Shown here piece by piece: positions 25,718-34,054 of a DNA stretch of 42,153 bases. The translations under genes and the position numbers were made by a program. Numbering within the stretch: position 1 is the first letter of the stretch; the number at the start of each line of letters is the position of its first letter. The notes under the pieces were generated by a model. The model saw only the letters and a list, made by a program, of their open reading frames with translations, ran no database searches and was not told the origin of the DNA. The stretch comes from Clostridia bacterium (GTDB lineage Bacteria; Bacillota; Clostridia; Christensenellales; UBA1242). Where the stretch lies: positions 1-42,153 of the forward strand of contig JAFUKB010000046.1 of assembly GCA_017467895.1 (NCBI GenBank), given 5' to 3'.

Positions 25718-26811
25718 TAAATTACACAGATAATGAACAAGCCCTCATTTTTATGAGTTGCTTAGAATTTTTTACTAGCAAGATTTTTGAAAAGGTTTGC
25801 CAGCAACTTTCTCATCCTAAAGATATTTTTGATGAAAATTTTGATGCGCAAATTTTAAAACCAATATTAAAATCAAACTTTTTGGCATTTGAGAGTGCTC
25901 TTGGTAACTTTAACAAAAAAACTTTTTTTGAAGCATTAAACAAAAGAGGCATAAAATGTTTAACCATTTTGTCTCAAAACTATCCTCAGCGCCTTTCAAG
26001 GCTAAATGATCCACCTTATGTTTTATTTATGGTTGGCAATGAACAACTTTTAAATTCAAACACAGTTGCAATGGTTGGTGCACGCAATCCGTCAACTTAT
26101 GGAAAACTTGTAACTCAAAAATTTGCAAAATCACTTGCTCAAAACGCGGTTACCATAGTTAGTGGGTTGGCAAGTGGGGTTGATAAATTGGCACACGAGG
26201 GAGCATTGGCTGTAAATGGGAATACAATAGCGGTTTTGGCAGGGGGCTTTGACCATATGTTTCCAGCAATGAATATAAATTTAGCGCGAGAAATAGCACA
26301 AAAAGGATTAATTATTACAGAACATTTTGTTACTCATAAGCCTACAAAATATTCGTTTCCAACGCGTAATAGAATTATCGCTGCACTGTCTGATGCAATT
26401 TTAATAACCGAGGCTGGCAAAAAGAGCGGGAGTTTATACACCAGTGAATTTGGTACCGAAATGGGCATTGATACTTATTGTGTTCCGGGTAATATAACAA
26501 ATGAGTTGTCATATTCTACTAATGATTTAATAAAAAAGGGCGCAGCAGCATGTGTAACAAGCCCTGACGACATTTTGTGTTTGTTTGGAATAACAAAAAG
26601 CGAAGCAAAAAAGCAAAATGTAATGCAAATGCAGTTGTCGTTTGAAGAAACTGCAATTTGTAATTTGCTAAAGGACGGAGAAAAGGATTTTATTTTTTTA
26701 CAAGAAAAAACAGGTTTTTCGACTCAAAACCTTAATATCGGTTTGACATCGCTCGAAATTCGTGGAATAATTAAAAAATTGGTCGGCAATGTATATGTGC
26801 TTTGTGAGTAG
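25714..26811 (+). CDS. dprA: DNA-processing protein DprA
   Basis: 365 residues from the ATG overlapping the comM stop; a TTG two codons earlier is possible. The Rossmann-like core has VAMVGARNPSTYG, IVSGLASGVDKLAH, VLAGGFDHMFP, FPTRNRIIAALSDA and TEAGKKSGSLYT, all hallmark DprA strings. A C-terminal winged-helix domain (about 300-365) follows. DprA loads RecA onto incoming single-stranded DNA. Followed by topA as in Bacillus. Confidence 0.95.
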   Translation: MINYTDNEQALIFMSCLEFFTSKIFEKVCQQLSHPKDIFDENFDAQILKPILKSNFLAFESALGNFNKKTFFEALNKRGIKCLTILSQNYPQRLSRLNDPPYVLFMVGNEQLLNSNTVAMVGARNPSTYGKLVTQKFAKSLAQNAVTIVSGLASGVDKLAHEGALAVNGNTIAVLAGGFDHMFPAMNINLAREIAQKGLIITEHFVTHKPTKYSFPTRNRIIAALSDAILITEAGKKSGSLYTSEFGTEMGIDTYCVPGNITNELSYSTNDLIKKGAAACVTSPDDILCLFGITKSEAKKQNVMQMQLSFEETAICNLLKDGEKDFIFLQEKTGFSTQNLNIGLTSLEIRGIIKKLVGNVYVLCE

Positions 26812-26845
26812 TTGTTGGCCGAATCAATAAATGTATCGGAGAAGT

Positions 26846-28918
26846 ATGAAGTTAGTAATAATTGAATCACCAAACAAACGCGAATCTTTAAAAAAATATC
26901 TGGGCGAAGGCTACGAGGTTATGTCAACTAAGGGGCATATTCGTGATTTGCCAGAAAAAAGTTTTGCTGTTGATATAAAAAACAACTTTGAGCCAACATA
27001 CGAAATTATGGCAGATAAAACCGCTTTGGTTAAAGAACTTAAGCGCACTGCAAAAACGGCGCAAGAAGTTTTAATAGCGTCCGACCCGGATAGAGAAGGA
27101 GAGGCAATCGCATGGCATATTGCCTATATTTTGGGCATTAATGGCGATCAAAAATGTAGAATTACATTTAATGAGATTTCAAAAGATGCCGTGCTTGATG
27201 CGGTAAAAAAACCAAGAATAATTGACCAAAATTTGGTTGACGCTCAACAGGCTCGTAGAATTTTGGATAGACTTGTGGGTTATAAGGTTTCTCCAATAAT
27301 TTGTAAAAAAATCAAGTCAAATTTGTCTGCAGGGCGTGTGCAATCAGTTTGCTTAAAATTGGTTGTTGACAGAGAAAGAGAAATAATAAACTTTAAACCA
27401 GAAGAATATTGGACGGTTTCTGCAGAATTAAATAAATTTGACGACCCAATTAAATTTAAGGCACTTGCCACATTATACAAAGGTAAAAAGGTTAAGTTTA
27501 AGTGTAAAGAAGATGTGGAAACAGCATGCCAAAACATAGAAAATGCAGAATTTAAAATAACAAAAATAAAGAGGTCGCACACAGCAAGTCATGCACCAGC
27601 ACCATTCACTACATCAACTATGCAACAAGAGGCACAAAACAAGGCGGGCTTAAGCACTGCAGCAACAACAAAAGTTGCCCAAATTCTTTATGAGGGTGTT
27701 GAAATCCCCGGTGAAGGCAAAACACCTTTAATTACATACATAAGAACTGACTCTACGCGCATTGCTGCTAACGCTATGGCAATGGCAAAAGAGTTTATTC
27801 AAAACGATTATGGGACAAAATATTTGCCTGCTAAACCAAATGTTTATTCAAGCAAAAAAGACGCACAAGACGCTCACGAGGCGATTAGACCAATTTCATT
27901 AAAACGTCGTCCTGCAGATTTAAAAGCAAGCCTAAAACCAGAGGTTTATAAATTATATAAACTTATTTATGAGCGCTTTTTGGCAAGCCAAATGGCGCCA
28001 GCCGAATATGATAATGTTGTAGTTGATATTCAGGCGAACGATATCACCTTTAGGGTCTCAGGCAAAACAATGACTTTTGCTGGTTGGACAAGCGCCTATA
28101 AGCAAATGGAAGAGGTTCAAGAAGATAGTGATGTTGCAGACAAACTGCCACAACTTAACGAAGGAGAAATTGTTAACTTTAACTCACTTAAAAAAGAGCA
28201 AAAGTTTACAAAACCACCCCAACGCTACACTGAATCAACCTTAATTAAGGCAATGGACGAACATGGAATAGGCAGACCAGCAACTTATGCGCCAACCATT
28301 GCCGTGCTGGCAAATAGAAAATATACCGAAAAAGATAAAAAATATTTGTATCCAACCGAAGTTGGCATGAATGTAACCGACTTTTTGCAAAAGTATTTTA
28401 GTAATGTGTTTAATATTGATTTTACTGCTGATATGGAGGCAAAATTAGATGATATTGCCGAAAACGAAGCCGATTGGCATCAAGTTATAAGCAAGTTTTG
28501 GCGCTTTTTAGAGCCACTTTTGACAACTGCAAACGGTGGTGAAAAAATGAAGGCAGAACCCGAAAAAACCGATATAAAGTGCGAAAAATGTGGTCACTTT
28601 ATGGTTATACGAGATGGAAGATATGGTAAATTTTTGGGGTGCTCTAATTTTCCCGCTTGTAAAAATATTCAACCGCTTGAACAAATAAAATATAAAGGTA
28701 TTTGCCCTCAATGTGGAAAACGCATGACTGAGCGTAAAAGTAAAGCAGGTAAAATATATTATTCGTGTGAAGATTATACAAACTGTAAGTTTATGAGTTG
28801 GGACGAACCAACTGGTAAAAAGTGCCCAAAATGTGGGCAACATATTGTAATAAAAACATTTAGAGGCAAAACTCAAACAAAATGTAGTAATAAGGATTGT
28901 GACTATATTGAAGAATAA
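26846..28918 (+). CDS. topA: DNA topoisomerase I
   Basis: 690 residues from the ATG at 26846, placed 5 bases after GGAG; an ATG 15 bases earlier lacks this spacing. The Toprim acidic cluster is ASDPDREGEA (80-86 core), the nucleophile Tyr is in ITYIRTDSTR (about Y298), and GRVQS and HEAIRP mark the core. Three C-terminal four-Cys zinc ribbons follow (CEKCG, CPQCG, CPKCG). It relaxes negative supercoils. Part of the dprA-topA-trmFO block. Confidence 0.95.
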   Translation: MKLVIIESPNKRESLKKYLGEGYEVMSTKGHIRDLPEKSFAVDIKNNFEPTYEIMADKTALVKELKRTAKTAQEVLIASDPDREGEAIAWHIAYILGINGDQKCRITFNEISKDAVLDAVKKPRIIDQNLVDAQQARRILDRLVGYKVSPIICKKIKSNLSAGRVQSVCLKLVVDREREIINFKPEEYWTVSAELNKFDDPIKFKALATLYKGKKVKFKCKEDVETACQNIENAEFKITKIKRSHTASHAPAPFTTSTMQQEAQNKAGLSTAATTKVAQILYEGVEIPGEGKTPLITYIRTDSTRIAANAMAMAKEFIQNDYGTKYLPAKPNVYSSKKDAQDAHEAIRPISLKRRPADLKASLKPEVYKLYKLIYERFLASQMAPAEYDNVVVDIQANDITFRVSGKTMTFAGWTSAYKQMEEVQEDSDVADKLPQLNEGEIVNFNSLKKEQKFTKPPQRYTESTLIKAMDEHGIGRPATYAPTIAVLANRKYTEKDKKYLYPTEVGMNVTDFLQKYFSNVFNIDFTADMEAKLDDIAENEADWHQVISKFWRFLEPLLTTANGGEKMKAEPEKTDIKCEKCGHFMVIRDGRYGKFLGCSNFPACKNIQPLEQIKYKGICPQCGKRMTERKSKAGKIYYSCEDYTNCKFMSWDEPTGKKCPKCGQHIVIKTFRGKTQTKCSNKDCDYIEE

Positions 28919-30224
28919 AGAAATTACAATTATAGGTGCTGGACTTGCTGGCTGTGAGGCTGCATTATATTTGGCAAATCATGGCGTTAAAGTAAAATTG
29001 TATGAAATGAAAAAAATTAAACGCACTCCAGCACAAAAAAGCGATTTTTTGGCTGAACTTGTTTGCTCAAACAGTTTAAAGTCAAACGATGAACTTAGTG
29101 CAAGTGGACTTTTAAAGTTAGAAATGCTAAAATTAGGATCCAATTTGCTTAAAATTGCTCAAGACTGTGCCGTTCCAAGTGGCGGTGCGTTGGCTGTTGA
29201 TAGAGATAAGTTTGCCAAAGAAGTAACAGAAAAGATTATTTCAAATGCAAATATTCAACTAATTGACCAAGTTGTTACAACCATAGACACAACAGTGCCA
29301 ACAATAATAGCGTGTGGACCATTAATTGACTCAGAACTTTTTAAAAATTTGCAGAAATTAGTGGGCGAAGATTCTTGTTACTTTTATGACGCGATAGCAC
29401 CAATAATTAGCACCGATAGTGTTGATATGTCAAGAGCATATTGGGGCAATAGATATGGGAAGGGCGATACGGCAGATTATTTAAACTGCTTGCTAACAAA
29501 AGATGAGTATTTTGAATTTTATAATAAACTTATAAATGCAAAAACTGTAGAACTTCATGAGTTTGAAAAATTAAAGGTTTTTGAGGGTTGTATGCCTGTT
29601 GAGGTTTTGGCAAAACGAGATGTTGACGCATTAAGATATGGACCAATGAAACCAGTCGGCTTAAATGATGGGCGTATGAATGAACGCGCATATGCCGCAG
29701 TGCAACTAAGAAAAGAAAATCTTTTAGGCAATAGTTTAAATATGGTCGGATTTCAAACAAACTTGTTGTTTTCCGAGCAAAAGGCGGTTTTTTCGTTAAT
29801 TCCCGCCTTAAAAAATGCAGAATTTTTAAGATATGGCACTATGCACAGAAATTCATATATTAATGCACCAAAGTGTATGAATGTTTATTCACAATTAAAA
29901 CAATATCCAAACATATTTGTTGCTGGTCAACTTTCAGGCGTTGAGGGCTATGTTGAAAGCATGGCAAGTGGATTATATGTTGCAATAAATATGTTGCAAT
30001 ATATTCAAGGCAAAAGTATGTTTGCATTGCCATCAACAACTGTGTTGGGGGCTATACAAAATTATATTGCTTTTGCACCAGAAAAAGATTTTCAACCTAT
30101 GAATGCAAATTACGGAATAGTGCAAGCAGAAAACATGCGTGATAAAACGCAAAAAAAGAAAAACATTTTACATATATCAATGCAAGAAATTGATAAATAC
30201 TTGCAAAAATTGAAGGAGAATTAA
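28908..30224 (+). CDS. trmFO: methylenetetrahydrofolate-tRNA (uracil-54-C5) methyltransferase
   Basis: The FAD-binding motif [12 protein letters not shown] at the N-terminus is followed by [15 protein letters not shown] (catalytic Cys region), [14 protein letters not shown] and [14 protein letters not shown]. It makes T54 in the T-loop of tRNAs using methylene-THF and FADH2. I chose the TTG at 28908 because [15 protein letters not shown] fits the family N-terminus. The GTG at 28899 is only 2 bases from the AAGGA site. Either start lies inside topA. About 438 residues, normal length. Confidence 0.93.
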   Translation: MKNKEITIIGAGLAGCEAALYLANHGVKVKLYEMKKIKRTPAQKSDFLAELVCSNSLKSNDELSASGLLKLEMLKLGSNLLKIAQDCAVPSGGALAVDRDKFAKEVTEKIISNANIQLIDQVVTTIDTTVPTIIACGPLIDSELFKNLQKLVGEDSCYFYDAIAPIISTDSVDMSRAYWGNRYGKGDTADYLNCLLTKDEYFEFYNKLINAKTVELHEFEKLKVFEGCMPVEVLAKRDVDALRYGPMKPVGLNDGRMNERAYAAVQLRKENLLGNSLNMVGFQTNLLFSEQKAVFSLIPALKNAEFLRYGTMHRNSYINAPKCMNVYSQLKQYPNIFVAGQLSGVEGYVESMASGLYVAINMLQYIQGKSMFALPSTTVLGAIQNYIAFAPEKDFQPMNANYGIVQAENMRDKTQKKKNILHISMQEIDKYLQKLKEN

Positions 30225-30225
30225 A

Positions 30226-30765
30226 ATGGAAAATATGTTTAAGGGAACAACTATTTGCGCAGTAAAAAAAGATGGCAAAACTGTTGTTTGTGGCGACGGA
30301 CAAGTAACGCTCTCGCAAAGCGTAATTTTTAAAAACAATGCAGTAAAAGTCCGCAGATTATATAACGGCAAAGTTGTTATTGGTTTTGCAGGCTCTGTTG
30401 CTGACGCTTTTTCGCTTAGTGAACGCTTTGAAGAAATGCTTAACAAGTTCTCGGGTAATCTTATGAAATCGGCTGTTGAACTTGCATCGCTTTGGCGCAT
30501 GGATAAGGCACTTAGAAAACTTGAAGCAATGTTAATAGTTGCTGATAAGGACCAAATGCTTATTATTTCTGGCATGGGAGATGTTATTGAGCCACAAGAC
30601 GATGTATGTGCCATTGGAAGCGGTGGAAACTATGCATTGGCTGCAGCAAAGGCATTGAAAGAGAACACAAACCTTTCTGCCAGAGAGATTGCAGAAAAAG
30701 CACTTAATGTTGCTGGCGATATTTGTGTGTTTACAAATCATAACTTAACAATAGAGGAGGTGTAA
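30226..30765 (+). CDS. hslV: HslV/ClpQ protease subunit
   Basis: 179 residues with AAGGAG upstream. After removal of a short propeptide (MENMFKG) the N-terminal Thr of TTICAV would be the nucleophile. [20 protein letters not shown] and the cation-site region [11 protein letters not shown] are typical. It forms a double hexamer capped by HslU. It lies one base before hslU. Confidence 0.95.
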   Translation: MENMFKGTTICAVKKDGKTVVCGDGQVTLSQSVIFKNNAVKVRRLYNGKVVIGFAGSVADAFSLSERFEEMLNKFSGNLMKSAVELASLWRMDKALRKLEAMLIVADKDQMLIISGMGDVIEPQDDVCAIGSGGNYALAAAKALKENTNLSAREIAEKALNVAGDICVFTNHNLTIEEV

Positions 30766-30766
30766 G

Positions 30767-32065
30767 ATGGAACTTACTCCAAAACAAATTGTAGAAGAAT
30801 TAGATAAATATATAATAGGCCAAAATGAGGCAAAAAAAGCAGTTGCGGTTGCTTTAAGAAATCGTTATAGACGCAATGCATTAAAAAAAGAAGTTCGAGA
30901 TGAAATAACACCAAAAAATATAATCATGAAAGGTCCAACTGGCGTTGGTAAAACAGAAATCGCTCGTAGGCTAGCAAAATTAGTAAAAGCACCATTTGTT
31001 AAAGTTGAAGCAACTAAATATACTGAAGTTGGCTATGTTGGCAGAGATGTTGAAAGCATGGTTCGTGATTTGGTTGCCGTTTCGGTTAATATGGTTAAAG
31101 AAGAAAAAACCAAAGAGGTTGAAACAAAAGCAGGCGTAATGGTGGCTAACCGTATTTGCGATAATTTGTTTAAACATCAAGTTGTACCAGATGGACAAGA
31201 TATAAAGAGTAAAGAAGCAATTAAGTTGGAATATTTTGATGGTAAACTTGACAAAGAGATTATTGAAATTGAAGTTTCCGAGGCCCCAAAAACCATGAAT
31301 GTTATGGAAGGCATGGGAGAAATAAATTTTGGTGGCATTTTGGGCGGAATTTTTCCAAACAAAAAGGTTCGCAAAAAAATGACGGTTGAAAAGGCTAGGG
31401 AGGTGCTTTTGTCTGAAGAGGCAGAAAAACTTATAGACATGGACGCTGTTAATGCCGAAGGTGTTCGCCGTGCCGAGGAAGAAGGTATCATCTTTATTGA
31501 CGAAATGGATAAAATAATTGGCAAAACATCAAGCAATGGTCCAGATGTTTCACGAGAGGGTGTTCAAAGAGATATTTTGCCTATTGTTGAAGGTTGCACA
31601 GTTAATACAAAATTTGGAAATGTTAAAACCGACTTTATTTTGTTTATTTGCGCAGGTGCTTTTCATGTTTCAAAAGTTGAAGATATGATTCCTGAACTTC
31701 AAGGTCGTTTTCCAGTAAAGGTTGAACTTAATAGTTTAACAAAAAAAGAGTTCAAAAGAATTTTAAGCGAGCCTAAAAATGCAATTACATTCCAATATGA
31801 AAGTTTACTTTCTGTTGACAAAGTTCATTTAGAATTTACCGATGATGCTTTGGAAGAAATAGCAAACTTAGCCGAAGAAGAAAATGAAACAACTGAAAAT
31901 ATAGGAGCAAGGCGACTTCATACAATTATGGAAAAATTGCTTGAAGATATTTCATTCACTGCAAATGGTGAAGAGGAGATTAATTTAAAGGTTACAGCAA
32001 ACTATGTTAAGCAAGTGTTTAAAGATAGCATAAAATCACACGATTTAAAAAAATATGTTTTGTAA
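30767..32065 (+). CDS. hslU: HslU/ClpY unfoldase ATPase
   Basis: 432 residues behind GAGGAGG. Walker A GPTGVGKTE (56-64), pore motif GYVGRDVES (89-97), I-domain about 110-230, Walker B IIFIDEMDK (241-249), sensor and GARRLHTIME arginine region, and the C-terminal tail DLKKYVL that docks into HslV. It unfolds substrates for the HslV peptidase. In Bacillus codY follows; here an idi gene follows. Confidence 0.95.
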   Translation: MELTPKQIVEELDKYIIGQNEAKKAVAVALRNRYRRNALKKEVRDEITPKNIIMKGPTGVGKTEIARRLAKLVKAPFVKVEATKYTEVGYVGRDVESMVRDLVAVSVNMVKEEKTKEVETKAGVMVANRICDNLFKHQVVPDGQDIKSKEAIKLEYFDGKLDKEIIEIEVSEAPKTMNVMEGMGEINFGGILGGIFPNKKVRKKMTVEKAREVLLSEEAEKLIDMDAVNAEGVRRAEEEGIIFIDEMDKIIGKTSSNGPDVSREGVQRDILPIVEGCTVNTKFGNVKTDFILFICAGAFHVSKVEDMIPELQGRFPVKVELNSLTKKEFKRILSEPKNAITFQYESLLSVDKVHLEFTDDALEEIANLAEEENETTENIGARRLHTIMEKLLEDISFTANGEEEINLKVTANYVKQVFKDSIKSHDLKKYVL

Positions 32066-32094
32066 TAACAAATCTAAAAAAATTGAGAAAAAAC

Positions 32095-32625
32095 ATGGAA
32101 GAAATCATTAAGGTAGACACAACCGACAAACAAATTGGCACGGTTGAAAAATTGCAAGCACATAAAACCCCTATTTTGCATAGGGCGTTTTCTGTATTTT
32201 TGTATGATGGCGACAAAATCTTGCTTCAAAGACGCGCAGATGGAAAATATCATTCTGGTGGGCTTTGGGCAAATTCGTGTTGCTCGCACCCAAGAGCGAA
32301 TAAAGAATTTTTTGATAGCGTTTATGATCGTTTGAACTTTGAGTTGGGAATAAAGCAAAAAATAAAACTGGAAGAGGTATTTACTTTTACTTATTTTTCA
32401 AAATATGCCGATGACTTGTTTGAGTATGAATATGACCATGTGTTGTTAGGCGAATTTAAAGAGCAAGAGGTTGCTTTTAATGAGGAAGAAATTGCTTGCG
32501 TTAAATGGTGGAGCATTGACGAATTAGAACAACAAATGGTGTTACAACCTCAAAATTTTGCAACATGGTTTTTAATTTGTGCACCAAAAGTAATTGCAAA
32601 AATAAAAGAAAAAACACATTTTTAA
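32095..32625 (+). CDS. idi: isopentenyl-diphosphate delta-isomerase, type I
   Basis: 176 residues from the ATG at 32095, with only a weak GAGA site; a TTG 4 codons earlier is possible. The Nudix-fold isomerase motifs are clear: LLQRRADGKYHSGGLWANSC then CSHPR (catalytic Cys), and FEYEYDHVLLG (catalytic Glu). It interconverts IPP and DMAPP. Most Firmicutes that have an IPP isomerase use the unrelated flavin type II enzyme, so a type I enzyme here is notable. It lies 29 bases after hslU. Confidence 0.92.
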   Translation: MEEIIKVDTTDKQIGTVEKLQAHKTPILHRAFSVFLYDGDKILLQRRADGKYHSGGLWANSCCSHPRANKEFFDSVYDRLNFELGIKQKIKLEEVFTFTYFSKYADDLFEYEYDHVLLGEFKEQEVAFNEEEIACVKWWSIDELEQQMVLQPQNFATWFLICAPKVIAKIKEKTHF

Positions 32626-32631
32626 TTAAAC

Positions 32632-32648
32632 TTGCATAAATTATGCAA
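32632..32648. promoter_or_regulatory. 17-bp palindrome at the start of the ymxH-like gene
   Basis: TTGCATAAATTATGCAA is a perfect palindrome with 8-bp arms, 3 bases before the GTG start at 32652. It could be an operator or an mRNA hairpin that masks the start. Confidence 0.5.
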
Positions 32649-32651
32649 TAA

Positions 32652-32951
32652 GTGGAAAGTTCTTTTTTAGAGTTAAGGTGCAAAGAAGTTATTAATGTGA
32701 CCGATGGTAAAAAACTCGGTCATATTGTTGACATTGTTTTTGATTTGCCTTCTGGAAGAATTAAAGGGCTTGTTGTCCCGCTTCCAAATTGTGGGTTTAG
32801 TTTGTTTAAAAGTCCAAAGCATCTTTTTGTACCTTATAATCAAATTTGTAAAATAGGCAATGATATTATTTTGGTAGAACTATATGGCGATGATGTTTAT
32901 AACATAACATATGTTTTAAATGAACCGTCAAAAACACAAAAAAATAAATAA
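32652..32951 (+). CDS. YlmC/YmxH-family PRC-barrel protein
   Basis: 99 residues from a GTG start. ELRCKEVINVTDGKKLGHIVD, then DLPSGRIKGLVVP and FVPYNQICKIGNDIILVEL, matches the YlmC/YmxH family of small PRC-barrel proteins linked to sporulation gene clusters in Clostridia and Bacilli. The function is not established. The start has no ribosome-binding site and abuts a perfect palindrome. Confidence 0.85.
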   Translation: MESSFLELRCKEVINVTDGKKLGHIVDIVFDLPSGRIKGLVVPLPNCGFSLFKSPKHLFVPYNQICKIGNDIILVELYGDDVYNITYVLNEPSKTQKNK

Positions 32952-33000
32952 TGTTTTAAACTTGTTTAATCTTGTTAAAAATATTTTTTAGAGGCAAGAT

Positions 33001-33225
33001 ATGAACAAGTTTTTTGATTTTTATAAAAATGGTAATTTAATAGTAAAGGTGCTTTTTTTAGGCGTAGCATTAATTATGGCATTGCTTTGGATTTTGGGAA
33101 GCCTGACAAAATTAGATAGACTTGTTATGTTTATGGTTGGAACAATAATTGGGGGCGTTTTAATTAACATTTTTTTATATGACTATGTTGTTGATGCAAT
33201 AAATTATGTTTCTGGATTATTTTAA
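33001..33225 (+). CDS. small two-helix membrane protein
   Basis: 74 residues behind AGAGGC. Two membrane helices (about 14-34 and 40-60) follow a basic N-terminus (MNKFFDFYKNGNLIVK). The second helix contains GTIIGGV. No family recognised. The gene ends at a terminator and closes the long co-directional block that began with cca. Confidence 0.7.
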   Translation: MNKFFDFYKNGNLIVKVLFLGVALIMALLWILGSLTKLDRLVMFMVGTIIGGVLINIFLYDYVVDAINYVSGLF

Positions 33226-33258
33226 AAAAACACATGCTAAAGTGGCATGTATTTTTTT
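33224..33258 (+). terminator. intrinsic terminator
   Basis: ACATGC (33232-33237) pairs with GCATGT (33245-33250), flanked by A7 and T7 runs that extend the stem. It lies immediately after the 33225 stop. Confidence 0.8.
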
Positions 33259-33262
33259 GAGA

Positions 33263-33302
33263 ATGCAAGAATAATACGAACGTAATGAGTGTTTTCTTGT
33301 AA
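33263..33302 (+). repeat. 40-bp dispersed element, copy 1
   Basis: It begins ATGCAAGAATAATACGAA and ends ATGAGTGTTTTCTTGTAA. The same 40-bp layout recurs at 38560-38599 and, inverted, at 41862-41901. It lies just after a gene terminator. Confidence 0.85.
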
Positions 33303-33309
33303 GCATAAT

Positions 33310-33786
33310 TTATTTTTCTGCTCCGTTTTGCTTGTCAAGTTTTTTGTTGTTTCTAGTAACCCATTTGTTATATCGTATGCGATATTTTTCACCAAATTTT
33401 TTGTACATAAATTGAGCAAATTTGTTTTGCAACTCGCTAGCGTTTTGTTCAATGCTCATAAAATTAATAATTTCAAAATCTTTTATAACAATAAAAGAAG
33501 TGTTATATTGTCTAAGAGCACTATTCAATAACAATGGCATTTTAAAGGCAAGGGCATTCATTATTTGTTCGCTAAATTCGTTAATAGCACAAACCTCAAT
33601 AATGATTTTGCGATTGCGAGAATCATATCTTCTTGTAATTGGTTTTCTTGCTCCATCTGACTTGCTTTCAATATTTATGTCTAATTTGTATCCGCATTCG
33701 TTTAATAAACAAATAATGTCTTCATCTGTTAAGTATGCTAAAAATGAAGTTTGTTTTGCTTTTTCTAAAATTTCGTTGTTAATCAT
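33310..33786 (-). CDS. hypothetical protein, possibly leaderless
   Basis: 158 residues, hydrophilic, predicted mostly helical, with a very basic C-terminus (YRIRYNKWVTRNNKKLDKQ). No family recognised. TTGACA, an 18-bp spacer and TAAAAT lie directly upstream, so transcription should start at or within a base or two of the ATG; there is no ribosome-binding site. Two open frames on the opposite strand look like shadows because they lack this promoter and have poor composition. Confidence 0.7.
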   Translation of the reverse strand: MINNEILEKAKQTSFLAYLTDEDIICLLNECGYKLDINIESKSDGARKPITRRYDSRNRKIIIEVCAINEFSEQIMNALAFKMPLLLNSALRQYNTSFIVIKDFEIINFMSIEQNASELQNKFAQFMYKKFGEKYRIRYNKWVTRNNKKLDKQNGAEK

Positions 33787-33792
33787 GTTAAT

Positions 33793-33822
33793 ATTTTAAA
33801 ATGATATCATATATTTGTCAAT
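33793..33822 (-). promoter_or_regulatory. promoter at the start of the 33786 gene
   Basis: Minus strand TTGACA (33822-33817), 18-bp spacer, TAAAAT (33798-33793), then 6 bases to the ATG. Confidence 0.7.
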
Positions 33823-33845
33823 ATATTAAATTTGGCATTGGTTGA

Positions 33846-33874
33846 TTGACAATATTTTTTGCTTGTGTTATATA
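33846..33874 (+). promoter_or_regulatory. trpS leader promoter
   Basis: TTGACA at 33846-33851, 17-bp spacer, TATATA at 33869-33874, with a good AT-rich continuation. The start near 33881 precedes an AAGG site and the short leader frame. Confidence 0.7.
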
Positions 33875-33894
33875 TAAAATTAAGGTAAATGATT

Positions 33895-33951
33895 ATGAAC
33901 AAAGTATCTTTTGATATTAAATATTTTGCAAAAGCCTGGCGTAAAGCCTAA
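33895..33951 (+). CDS. candidate leader peptide upstream of trpS
   Basis: An 18-codon frame MNKVSFDIKYFAKAWRKA behind AAGGT (9-base spacing) lies in the 170-base leader of trpS. It has one Trp codon (33937-33939) close to the stop. AAAGCC occurs twice around it (33931-33936 and 33943-33948), and either copy could pair with GGTTT at 33952-33956, just before a T6 run, so alternative hairpins are possible. This resembles ribosome-mediated attenuation but is weak: a single Trp and a 5-6-bp stem. No T-box motif is present. Confidence 0.4.
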   Translation: MNKVSFDIKYFAKAWRKA

Positions 33952-34054
33952 GGTTTGTGTTTTTTGACGCATTTGTTTGCGTATTAGATTTAGTTAACTA
34001 AAAGTAAAATTAATTTAAAACAAGCAAAATATTAAAATATTAGGAGATTTTTTT

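Noticed and set aside
33289-33799. Plus-strand frames opposite the 33310-33786 gene
   Set aside because: No promoter or ribosome-binding site; the minus-strand frame has both a strong promoter and plausible protein composition.
33846-34054. T-box riboswitch before trpS
   Set aside because: No T-box consensus and no specifier stem; the leader is also short for one.
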